Origin: Mnemiopsis leidyi
Taxonomy: Eukaryota > Ctenophora > Tentaculata > Lobata > Bolinopsidae
Length of the DNA: 58,989 bases
NCBI GenBank assembly: GCA_000226015.1
Contig: JH153555.1
Location: 124,316-183,304 of the forward strand
Direction: 5' to 3'
Positions 10,554 to 21,409 of the stretch are shown piece after piece (position 1 is the stretch's first letter; the number at the start of each line of letters is the position of its first letter). The notes beneath the pieces were generated by a model. The model worked only from the letters and a program-made list of their open reading frames with translations. It made no database searches and was not told the DNA's origin. A program made the translations under genes and the position numbers.

Positions 10554-13500
10554 TCAACTGAACGAACCTTCAGCTACTCCGACACTCTTTATATCGCCGC
10601 TGCTATTTGAACTGTTCCGGGACAATATGTTGTGTTCTTGGACTGGCACTGCCTGGTGAAAATCAGGATTAAACCCTGTTCATAATAATCCCTGTTCTTA
10701 ATAAATGTAGATTGTATTCAGGTAGCATAATTGCTTAACATTCTAAATAATAAAATTCATGGAAAAACGTATAACCATGATAACAGGGGGCTCCCAATCG
10801 TCATTTTGAACCGTTTGAAATTCATTTATGATTACATTTAACATCAGGAGAGCAACAAATTGTTTTAACTGAATGATCAGATAATTGTTTATGAGTCGCA
10901 TCAGAGGCTTATAAGTTCAACAGCGTTTTTGTTATTCTCTTATTGACTCGAGTAAATGACAGAGGATAAATTATCCTGTCTTTCACTCGAGTCAAGAAGA
11001 GAATAACAAAAACAATGTTGAACTTAGCAACAAATTCACGATCGAAAAATAAAGAAGTTCGTACCTTACGTAAAATAGCGTGTTGCCGGGAGCTGCAGTT
11101 GTTGTTAATGAACTGTGGGTTGATGGTGGTCACAATCGTACCGTTACACTTAGGAAGTTTTAGAGAGGGCCGATAGGTCCTATCATAGACCCTCTGCAAG
11201 TCTATCTCTGCTCTGTGGTTGGGGTTCCGCAAGGCGAAATGCTTGTAGTTCTCTATCCCACCCATCGGTAGCAAATCAACTGTTTCCTCACGACCGATTT
11301 CATCCTCAAGAGACGACATATAGAAGTCCGTCTCAAACTGCAAATCGGTTGATGCTTGTCTTTGTGGACAAAAGAGATACGTTTTGTTAGATTTTTGATC
11401 TCTGTTGCGGCCTGGTGCTGTTCTGCTCCCTTGCATCTGGCCTCTGGAGGGAGGTTTAACTTCAACTCTGCTATCGAGAACTGGGGTAGATATTGATAGT
11501 TTTCTCGAGGGCTGCACTGCAGAGTACCCATTTGTGTTACTTGAGTTCGACGTGCTCGTAAACAAGGAATTTGGGGCTGTAAAATTTCTTTGTTTTTCTG
11601 AGTGAACTGTCCGTCCTCCTAGACTCACAACAGCATTAGTTCTGCTGGCTCTTGATTTAGTAATCTTTACATTATTAGAAACACCATTTTGCTGATTAGA
11701 CCCTGATCGGCTGTATGACTTAGAATTAGATTGTTCGCGATCGTTTTGCCACGGTGAAAAGGACTGTTGCCAGAGGGGTGATTCTTGTAACCAGGGTGAA
11801 GATTCCCGTTGCCACGGAGATGTTGGTTGGTTGAGCTTGGTGAGTGGAGGAAGTTTATGGTGGGTATGATCTTCTTGCTTTTCAACTGTTTCTGGCTCTG
11901 AGTCTGAAATACAATAGTTTAGGATACCATGCGTTAATTGTTTTCGTAAAGTTGAACTTTCTAGCATATTTTTGAAAATTTAAATAGTCAAACGCGTAAA
12001 ACTCAATCAAAATTTGCTTGACATAAAATCAAACTTATCATGCAAGTCGTGGCTAACGTTAGAAACCTTTTACAACTTTCTTTGGCATTGGGCGTGACGA
12101 AAAGAATTTGATATTGGTGCGAGAGGGTTGGTACCCGACGGAAAACATTGCACATTATATTAACCGAACGGCAAACCTTCACGGTCAAACTGAAGAAAGC
12201 TTTAAAAACTGAAACTTGTTAAATTTACAGAGCAGTTTCCTTGATTGTACACATTTGATAAGACATTATCGGAAAAACTTCGAGACTATCAAGCACAACT
12301 GTTAAAAACACTATTTACTCTGATGATGCAATGAAGTGTTGGAATTTTGTGTCGAAGAATTTAATCGTCCATTGATAACATCGTGGTTGCACTAATTTTA
12401 AGTCGGATATTTTTTGCGTAGGGGGAAGCGGAACTGGAAAGTAAAAATAATGGAGAACATTCCATGTACTAAAGCCTCCGGGCTAGACTCGTATAACAGA
12501 ACTCTGAAACGTTAAGAGATCTTCTGTTCGAATTGCATGATAAGCAACCAGGCTGGCCGCGATTGCGTGTGATCAATGATTCGTCTCCAATCTTATCCCG
12601 AAGTGGGAAATTTTATGCATACAATTTGTACCGTAGACTGGATAAACTAGTAGCTTATCATGTTTAAAATTCTAAAAGTAAAAACATTTTTGAGTTTAGT
12701 TTATTAAAGCTAAACGGTCTTTGTTCGCGTTGTGATTAGCAAATGTAATGACGCTAATAATCAATCAGGATTAGAATTTTGGAAAAATTAACACTGCACA
12801 CTGAACTGACGATGCCCAAGGTGAAAGATTGGGATATAAAACGCTTGAAATTGATATCGTTATACTTTGAACTGCAGCATGCAGAGGCTAAAACCTAAAT
12901 CTTGAAAATGAATTTTACTAAAGTCGAATTTTATAGAACGAAGAAATTTCTTAAATCGACCTTTGTTACAAGTTGTGGTTATGAGGTAACAGGCATATTA
13001 AGAAAACTTTGGCGTCGTGATGAGGTTTAAACTAAAAGTGCACAGCAAAGACTATTGTTAAAAGCCAGACAACTTCAATAAATGATGTGGCCTTGAAAAA
13101 ACAAGAACCTAATCCGATAACGCAACTCGACAAAATGAGCGATTTTGACTAAGCTAAGAATTTCTTCAAGAACAGCTGATCTATCGTGCAACTCAATTTT
13201 AGTGTTAATGGTAATAACATTCTCGGATAAACTTAAAAAGGCAAATAGCTTGACTTACTGTATGCAGAGCAGTCATCGAGGTCGACAATTTGAAATTGAT
13301 CAAAAAAGCAAGGACCCGTCATAAGACCACTCTACCGTCAATCTTATAAACGAAACCGGGCAATGGCATAAACGAATATTTGTCAGGAATGAGCACTCTT
13401 TAAGGAAGATGACGACAAACCAAATGGGGCGGGGAGGTTAAAATCAGCGGAGTGAAGAGCATGTCAGAGCCGATATGTGAAGGATGAATTGTGTTAAACC

Positions 13501-16500
13501 AGTAAATATTTTCGTTAGGGTGGCAGGATCAAGACAGGAAAGCCGACGTCTCCAGCCCGCAGAGCTAAGATAACTTGCTTTAAGACACATACATCATGAA
13601 CAGACAAGCAAAATTACAATTGGATGTGATTGTGACTTTATTTTTTTAAATAGTCAATATCATTGACGGACAGATTGCAACTATTCTGAATAGATGAATT
13701 AGTTATAAAAACTTTATTTGGCCCCAAAGTGGTCAGCATAGAACTAGATGATAGATATGGAAATTACAATATGCGTAGGATATAACAACTCACAATAGAC
13801 AGAGCAGCATATGATTGTAATTTTTTCTTTCCTCTAAGTCTATAGGATCAACTTCTCGTATAGATTTTTAAAGTGCAATACACCTGTTAATTAAACTTTC
13901 GATCTTGCATAATAGAATAGCAAGGAAACATGAATACCGAGAAATAATGAGTGTATTTCCATAATGTTCACGCCAGATAACTTACGATTGTATTTCTAAA
14001 AAAGCATGTTTCATGCATTAATACTGAGTCTGATCCGATGAAACTTTTAATCATTTCATATTTAAGTACACAAAAAAAAGTATTTTTGGTAAAGGTCACA
14101 TATTTTTCGCATGATGTGACAGAAACTATTGACCCATGCGATAAAGTTAAAGTAGTTGTACCGCGGCGATTCAATATCTAGCAACGCTATCATGAGATAT
14201 TGAAGATTTTGGCCCCTCGCCGCAGTCCTCAGAAAAACCCCGCTATATTGTCAGGTTTTAACTTACTTGTTTTACAAAGTTCAGTCTGATTCGGGTGCAA
14301 CCAATAATTGTGTGCCGTGATATCTGGATATTTGAAATCCTCCTCAATCGTGAAACTTTCCAATTTCAGTCCTAAACACGGGAACCAATGTCAATTTCGA
14401 TTATCAATTGAATAGTATCTATATTCTTAGAAAAGTATACATCATACAAATTATAAAATCACGGATATAACTGGATGTTAACATGGACGACAGTTACATT
14501 ATTACAACCGACTGTGGAATTAGAGAGGCTGAAACAGATCAGAGGAAAATAGAGTAATAGATAAAGTTTATAGATATTCTGTACAATTGATATTATTGCG
14601 AAGTATATCAATTAGAAATCTTCCTTTGACTATTCAAAAGGTTGAAAATCAACAGTATCACGGTCATTCGATACTATCACAGAAATGCGGTCAACCCAAA
14701 GAACATAACCCTAGTGTGACTAAAAAAGTTTTGAGGGAGCACTAGAGTTCAACATGATATGGTCCATGGTAATAAAGAGACCAGTAACTCGACCCGCCTA
14801 CTCAATATCTTAGGTTTCACTAACGCCTCTATTGTTTCATCATCGTAAGTCTGAATTCTTGTAATCGCATTTCCCGTCCAGTGCACTATCACTGGGAATC
14901 TGTGATAGAATTTATTTTAGGATTAAATTTGGCGTCAAATACAACAAGCCTCAGCCTCATGCAAGGCTAATACTTGATCGAGCAATCATTTTGTTGACAG
15001 CATCATATGTATATAACGTCGCTTAATCAAATAAAGCTGTTTTTGCTTGCAGAGATAACAAAATAAACTAGATAGCAACTAGATATGCAGCAGATGCATA
15101 CGGGCCTCACGGGAGAGAAAACGTAACATGTAGCAACGAAAATTCAATTTGATACAGCTGCTCGAGCAGTACCGTACAGTATCATTTCTGTCACGGTCAC
15201 AGCAGTCTCTCGCGGTCAACTTGCGATCAAGATAAATATTTTTTCGATTTTTTGCGACCGGCTTTATCAAGTAAGCCATTTAACTATTTATCAAAACAAG
15301 CATGGCCAATTAGAATTCATGATGCAGACAGATCAAGAATTTAAAATGAGAAAATATTTTCAATTGAAGTAGAGGCCAAATTTATCTATTGAAAGGAGTG
15401 GGATCAATTAACAATTGGAATTGGATGGTAAAATAATGGTCATGTGCATGGCAAAAAGTTAATGGATTGCTTAGAAAAAGTTGCCTGGGTACCTCAGTCC
15501 TCATTGTCTACGACAACGATCTAATCAGAGAGAAACGTAGAGAGAGCCACGCAGCGCCCGGTAAAGAAAAATAAAATCTCTCACAGAATAGTTTATCCCT
15601 GACAAGCAAGTTCATAATATGCCAGTTTAATTTACTTATGTTTACCAAGCAATTGATTCATCCAACCAGTGGGAACTATGAGATTTATTCAATGAATTTA
15701 GGAAACCATTTAATCTTAAGTGACGGAGATTGAGTAATGATAACCGACATCCACAACAATTATTGCTGGTTAATCTAAAAAATCGAGCAATTCATCGTTT
15801 TGTCAAAACCTTTACATACCGTATCACCAGTAAAACCCTTACTGCAAATACATTTACAAATGCAATTCTGAATTTAATCTCTTCACGAATTGTAGAGGCG
15901 GGTTTTATTTGGCAATTTCATGCAAACTTATAAACTTCGATGACCGATCAAGGTTCAGCAAAGTAATTATTCTGAAAGAAATCAATTAAGTGTACAAGTA
16001 TAATTGGGTAAAATTAAACGGTCAACTAAGCTTGATGATAAGATATGATCTTTGTGGAAAGCAGTTGACAGGGCAGACTATATTTTGGAGCAAGGCAAAC
16101 TATATTTTAAAACAGGGTAGACCATAATGTTACTTTCTAAGTAGGACGGACTATGAAAAATTCCGTCACTTTCCAAAATTAACCATATCATTTCACATCA
16201 AAGGTTCCGGATTCAATAATAGCAATTTAGGCGGAAATATACGTTTTTCACTGATAAGGATTAAAAAATACATGGTCGTCAGTACATGGTATACATCGGA
16301 GATCAGATTACGCACGCGTTAGTTAATAAAATCTTGTTTATTCAATATTGCTTAATTCTTTTTTATTACATTTTCTTTACCCATGACTTTAATACCCAAA
16401 ACTATGGATAAAATTACAAGTTCTTTGATACATCTTCAAGTTCTCGGTTTCCTTATACCATTTGGTTGCAAACCCATTATGGAACCAGAATCCTCAAAAC

Positions 16501-17100
16501 CCAAACGTCGATTTAACAATAAGATAATTGATGTTGAAATGATAGATTACTCTTAATCTCCTTGCCCTTGGTACTAAACTAAAGTCTTCCTAATCACAAC
16601 TAGTCTTAGATTCAACGTACCGTCCGTCTTACCCTTTATCTTGTGATTAGCACCGATAAGATATTAATTTTCCACCCTGTCTTTCACGGAGCTGTGCCAA
16701 TGTCACATACTGTTTGGGAAATTTTCGAGATGTAATTGTTGTTGTTGAGGCTGGTATGTTGCCAGCCACACCCTTGTTTATTCTTGGAATTTCGCAGCTC
16801 AAGGTTTTTTAAACCTTTCGTCCTACAGCAATTACAAACTTCGATTCTCTAGATATATATCATTTGCTTTACACCAGTTGCACGTGACTGCAAAATACCT
16901 GCATGTAGAGGGCTCAGTCAAACTTAGTGAAATAAACACAGGATATGGTTTCGGAGTAAGGGCAATGAGGTCCTGTCATCCTGACAGAACACTCAGTAAT
17001 GTACACGGCCAGTATATCATTGAAGATGCGACCAGCATGCACGGCAACTACAGCAACTTACGTCATTTTTATTTAGCTTCTGGAGTGTGCTAGATTTCAT
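10554..17100 (-). CDS. Six-exon gene for a 408-aa low-complexity Ser/Gln-rich protein
   Basis: Exons (minus strand): 17100-17062, 15219-15173, 14899-14802, 14371-14267, 11903-11065, 10652-10554; total 1227 nt. Phases agree at every junction (0, 2, 1, 1, 0). The start reads MKSSTLQKLNKND. Exons 2-4 form a compact N-terminal part with a mixed hydrophobic pattern (FPVIVHWTGNAITRIQTYDD; LKLESFTIEEDFKYPDI). The large fifth exon is Ser/Gln/Asn-rich, with a run of QPTSPWQRESSPWLQESPLW type and later a more ordered segment (NHRAEIDLQRVYDRTYRPSL). The last exon ends GVAEGSFS. The last two exons and the 14.3/14.8-kb exons are well supported; the 47-nt second exon and the 13-codon first exon are weaker. 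The ATG at 11967 in the large open frame is probably intronic, as a good acceptor (gtatttcag) lies at 11904. Family not recognised; perhaps cytoskeletal or ciliary. Confidence 0.55.
10912..11026. mobile_element. Foldback (MITE-like) element, copy 1
   Basis: A nearly complete palindrome of 115 bp. The ends taagttcaaca / tgttgaactta are perfect inverted repeats. The arms contain gtttttgttattctctt..ttgactcgagt, and the centre is aggataa-a-ttatcct. It lies in the last intron of the 408-aa gene, just after the donor. A related element is at 33846-33978. No coding capacity; it could be a non-autonomous DNA transposon or a foldback sequence able to form a hairpin. Confidence 0.75.
11904..14266 (-). 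other. Long intron of the 408-aa gene
   Basis: About 2.4 kb of AT-rich sequence between two phase-1 splice sites (donor A|GTAAGT at 14266, acceptor gtatttcag at 11904). Only short chance frames are visible. I see no nested gene or repeat array. Confidence 0.5.
15220..17061 (-). other. First intron of the 408-aa gene
   Basis: AT-rich, about 1.8 kb. It contains short frames on both strands at 16878-17093, which disappear into the intron if the first-exon model (donor GTAAGT at 17061) is right. Nothing else recognised. Confidence 0.4.
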
Positions 17101-17509
17101 CTTTCACCAAACTGAAGGGCTAACTTGAAAAAACTGTCAAATTATTTGATAATGACTTGTGTTATTTCTAATCAACTTTGCTTGGTTTAGTGCAAGAGCG
17201 TTAAAACATTGCTTTGACCGACATTGTTACATATGTGTATTAAATTTGATTACTCAATTCTCAGCAAGTTTCTCTGATCACGTGTAATTGATGGGCATCA
17301 CTAAAAACTCATCAGTCATCACTTCTCTCGCATAAAATATCATATTTTCGTTGGATTGGAAATATTGCCAATATGATAGTTAAATTTAGGACATCACGAT
17401 TTTGGTTTGTCATTTTGATAAATTCGCACATATCGACACTTAGTTAAAGTAACACGTAAAAGCCAAGTAAACGCTGGATCATCCACAGCAGGAGCTTAGT
17501 GGCAGGTAA

Positions 17510-17685
17510 AATCTATTCCCCGTTAGAAGTGTGCATGATGTGCACTAAGCCCACAACTTTTACATCGCTAAGGGGAATTTCCGCCGGCAGCAGAACGTGG
17601 CCACTCCCTAGTTCTAGAATATGGAAACCCGTCACCGAATTGAAAAGAGCGGCGGCAATTGCTCCAGTTGTGTTTTGTTAGGGGA
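17510..17685 (-). other. GC-richer coding-like island, unassigned
   Basis: A minus-strand frame of about 50 codons is open from a TAA near 17682 down to a TAG near 17506. It has balanced codons and protein-like composition (TGAIAAALFNSVTGFHILEL; AEIPLSDVKVVGLVHIMHT). A donor-like GAT|GTAAAAG follows IPLSD. The opposite strand is also open. No start codon or partner exon was found. Candidate exon or old fragment; no family assigned. Confidence 0.25.
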
Positions 17686-18669
17686 ACGATCCTGAATTTG
17701 ACATTCAACGGCTGTATTGCGCACGATATTTCTTTTTGGAACATCTGCGTTCATTGAATCCTTAAATGATTTTCAATTTTATTTCAGACATGGAATTGCA
17801 ACAGTGATGAAATTTCTTTGTCATATAGTCAAACGCAAGTACATTTGATTAAGGCAAGCTATTACCGAAATAATCAAGGAAAGCAATCAAGTCAGAAATC
17901 AGTTATCGAACTACCGAATATTCAAACCACCGAATCAAGCTTTGCGATCATGTTGCTCATTCACACTTCAATTTAAATAGTTAATGACAACCACAGTTAA
18001 GTAACCAGTAGTGGATTGCAAAGACACCAAATCCAATCGTTATTAGTAATTGGATAGATTTTGTATAATCTGTGTGCAATCGAGCAATGAGGCACTACTC
18101 CCTTTCCATTATTTTAAGTTTAAAAAATCTAATGCCGAAAATTTCAGCAACTATAGATAAGGCGGATGAAATTTCTTGGGAGTTGATACGATATTTCTTC
18201 GACGTAAATTTTCACGAGATATTTCAGAGAACTAATATTTCCCATTTCCAGCAATTTATTCAAATCTCCGATCAAAATAGATCAAACCCTTGGTCGCTAA
18301 GATTTTTGGCATTAATATTATTCAGACTTGTTTTTCACGACGAAATTTGTTGCACACTACGGTGAACACTGCAAGTACAACCCATTATGCTGCCTAAATA
18401 TTTATAGCAATATAGCGGTTGGAATTTGAGATTTCGTAATACATTCGCCTCTATTTGGTTAAGTATACATGGTTCCAGGCGGCTCCTGATCTGACAGTGT
18501 CACTCGTCAGGGTCCAACTTGTAGCGGTATTCAAGTTCAACAATAAAATTCTGTTTAAAAGGTGCATTGCGTTGTTCTAATTCTTCTTGTTGTTGTCTGT
18601 TTATCGGCAATATTTGTAAATTAACTAAACTGTAAGTGTAAAGTTCATGAATTTTATAGTTTTGTCTTT

Positions 18670-19070
18670 GTACCACTACCGGCTGAGTGGTGTAGTGGTT
18701 TCATTTACACCTCCCATGCAGACCGGGGTTCGATATCCGGCTGTGGTAAGTTGTCCAGTCACCAGACTGTGCCTCATGGCACAGCCTCGGCTGGAAATGC
18801 ACACTTTGGAATCCCTGGCTCGTAAGATTAAACCCCCTACAGCTAGTTTAGTGCCTCGGTACTGGGTGGCAAGAAACGGAGATTAGCACCTCAGGACATT
18901 CTATCTAAGGGAGTGACCTAAATTTGGCATCTCCATTGCTTTTCACCATCCTGAAAGTGCTTTTAGAGTATTAGCTTATACTATACTGCAGTGCGCTTAG
19001 CTGTAATTTAAAGAAAGTTTGCGAACGATATTTGCGAACGATATTTGTGAACGATAATATTTTAGAATCG
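18670..19070 (+). mobile_element. tRNA-derived SINE
   Basis: Internal RNA polymerase III promoter elements are visible: an A-box-like ggctgagtggtgtagtgg at 18681-18698 and a B-box ggttcgatatcc at 18727-18738 (one base longer than the usual GGTTCRANNCC). A tRNA-unrelated body follows, and the right side ends near three short tandem copies of gcgaacgatatt (19020-19065), a typical SINE-tail style. The tRNA-like head does not fold as a full tRNA with an acceptor stem that I can see, so this is a retroposon, not a tRNA gene. The exact right boundary is uncertain. Confidence 0.65.
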
Positions 19071-19403
19071 GAGTTAGGAGGTTGAGAAGGTCTCACGAAG
19101 ATCTTACCCAACTATTCAGTTTGAACCATGACACGCTTTGCTAATAAACTGTTTCCTTGTGTTTGGAATATGTGAATGTGAATATTTTAAATTTTACATC
19201 CAACGTTTTTTTCGAATTGCAGCTATGAAACATGAGCTCGAGTACAGTTTTCAAACGAATTGGGCACCTGCATCGTTGCCGGGCAGTATGCACATTTCAC
19301 TCTGAGTATGATCCTTATACATATATACATTATACAGTGCGCACTCTTGTTAGGCAGCAACTGCAAATAGTATAATCAGGGATGCGATTGTCAACATCAC
19401 TTC

Positions 19404-19455
19404 ATCACGCCATGCTAGCCCTCGCGCTATTATAGTTAGGAATTCGTGGCGTGAT
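19404..19455. repeat. Short dispersed imperfect palindrome, copy 1
   Basis: atcacgcca at the left is inverted as tggcgtgat at the right, with a gctag..ctattatagttaggaattc core. Related copies are at 20493-20530 and 30582-30629 (the latter matches best when reversed). Confidence 0.5.
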
Positions 19456-19509
19456 TTCGGCTCTCCAGCTTCTTTGGCACACTGCATCTAGTTCTACCCC
19501 AAAACTTCT

Positions 19510-19664
19510 CCAGGCATTTGTTTCAAATGTAAAGAACCTCTTCTACTTATCAAGGAAAGGTTAGGCGGAATTTTGCCTAAAATCGGTCTGGATCGGTACA
19601 AGGTGATCAGTGACTGGAGGCTAGTTCAGAGCTGTGTATTTTTTGTGAAGCTCCTCTTACCCTA
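19510..19664 (+). pseudogene. Coding-like remnant with Cys-x2-Cys pairs
   Basis: One frame reads PGICFKCKEPLLLIKERLGG and continues to a TAA. A CxxC in the first part and a second CxxC (LCIFCEAPL) in a shifted frame suggest a decayed zinc-finger-like module. No start, no splice sites and no family identified. Confidence 0.2.
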
Positions 19665-20492
19665 ACTCTAAGCAAAGATCTTCTTGAAGGGTAACAACGC
19701 TGCTGAGGACATAAGGCCCGGCCACTTCGAGTTTAAGGCCCAAATGTTACCGAAACATGCTAGTCCGAGGACAAGCACACGTCTCCTTTCATAGCAAAAA
19801 TCTCTATTACCATGTCCCTACCCACACAATTATTTTTTCACCCATATTTAATTGTTCTCGAGGTTATAGTAATAGTAATCTCGAGGTGTTGTAAATGTAA
19901 CTTGTGTTTAAGCTTTTAAAGAACTGATATTAGAAATGATAAAAACCACGGCAGCTTGACTTAAGCTATCACTGCCAGTCTGCCATTGTCACAACAGCTC
20001 CCATGGTCACTGTTCACAAGTTTGCTTTATTGAGCTGGGCAGAACTTTGTGTCCTTAGGAAGCTGATGAGGCAGTGAAGCTGATAGCCAAAGTCCCAAGC
20101 CTTATAGTGCTGCGTTTTAAACTTTTATATCAATTCTTTAAAAACACAAGTGACAAGTCACCACACTGTCAGGACAATAAAACCAAATTGGGGAAATTTT
20201 TGTTATATCTTTTGTATAATTTAGATAAATCAGAATCTGAGAGCGATGAGAAATAGAGCACTGAATCATGCCTTTCAATCATAAAATTACAATTAACTAA
20301 CAAATTTGTCGTCGGGTATGGAATTTGAAAATCTTTGTAATCGCGTTCGACCCTGTTTCCTTAAATATATACAAGGTTCCATTTCAAGCGTTCAGGGAGC
20401 GTATTTGCCCTGACGGTAAGTTCGACTGGGTCTTGTTGACCGACTGGTAGTTGAATCGCCGATACTTAGATTGACCATTTTTATAACATAGC

Positions 20493-20530
20493 CGGCGTGC
20501 TTTAGCACTAATAGGAATTCATAGCGTGAT
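20493..20530. repeat. Short dispersed imperfect palindrome, copy 2
   Basis: Contains cactaataggaattcatagc, ending in gcgtgat. It matches the right half of the copy at 19404-19455; the left arm (cggcgtgc) is diverged. Confidence 0.4.
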
Positions 20531-20848
20531 CTGTTGCAGTCATGTGCTGACACTAAGCATATATCTACTTTGATTTGTGGTTCTTTCATTAGCAAACAAC
20601 CTTGACATTTTTGTATTACTATCCTTTTGCTGTTTAAGTATTATAAGAGTGCATGATCGTGCAAGGATATATGCAGTGATATTAACACTTTAACACGACC
20701 TCTGCTTTTGAATCAAGCATCCGGCTTTTCAGTGACCTATTTATATTGGTGGCCGACGTCCTGCCCCAAAACATCGCGCCCCAGAGCACTTTAACCCAGA
20801 GATTTAGCACCAGTGATGTCCTGCTCCACAACAGACAACTTCGTTATA

Positions 20849-20890
20849 GGGTTAGGGTTAGGGTCAGGGTAAGGGTTTGGGTAATTGGGT
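20849..20890 (+). repeat. Interstitial telomere-like repeat
   Basis: About seven degenerate units: agggtt agggtt agggtc agggta agggtt tgggta attggg. This is the animal TTAGGG telomere motif, internal and decayed. Confidence 0.7.
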
Positions 20891-21409
20891 CGCTGGGGAC
20901 AAATATGCGGGAAAAAATGTTGTGGGGCACTATGTTCTGCGGCAGACCGTACTTTTCTAAGATATTAAACGACCTTTTAAGCTAATAATAGCTCTGATTA
21001 CCAATTTCTGCAAATAACAACATCACATCCAATCACTAATAGATATGCTGTTGTGACTATTGTTGTTAACGATTCTACTGCTATATTCAGTAAAAACTAC
21101 AATATTCACATCATGCGTAAATAGTATTGTTTCATTAGTTAAGCCACCCAGTCGCAAAAGAACTTAGATTACGATTATTTAGTACGAATTAGCAGAAATG
21201 CAACATTTAGTATGGCTTTCCTGCAACATAACTGTGTTTAAACATACTATAATCAAGTAACTTAGTATAGACTTAGAGTTTAAGTAAAGCACACGTATTC
21301 AAGCCATTACCCTATCTAAAGAGCCGTGCTCACCCTGTAGAATCTTTACCAGGCCAAAAGGCAGATAATATTGATAATAATAAACAAAACTAAATCTTAC
21401 AGGAGGGAA

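Noticed and set aside
11904-11967. ATG at 11967 as the start of the 352-codon frame at 11.0-11.9 kb
   Set aside because: A good acceptor (gtatttcag) lies at 11904, and an upstream exon (14371-14267) joins in the right phase; still possible as an alternative start.
18072-18365. A 97-codon plus-strand frame
   Set aside because: AT-biased codons, no splice sites, no coherent pattern; length is within chance for this composition.
18681-18750. A functional tRNA gene
   Set aside because: A- and B-box-like motifs are present, but no complete cloverleaf with paired acceptor stem was found, and a SINE body and tail follow.
20849-20890. A chromosome end
   Set aside because: The tract is short, degenerate and has genes on both sides.
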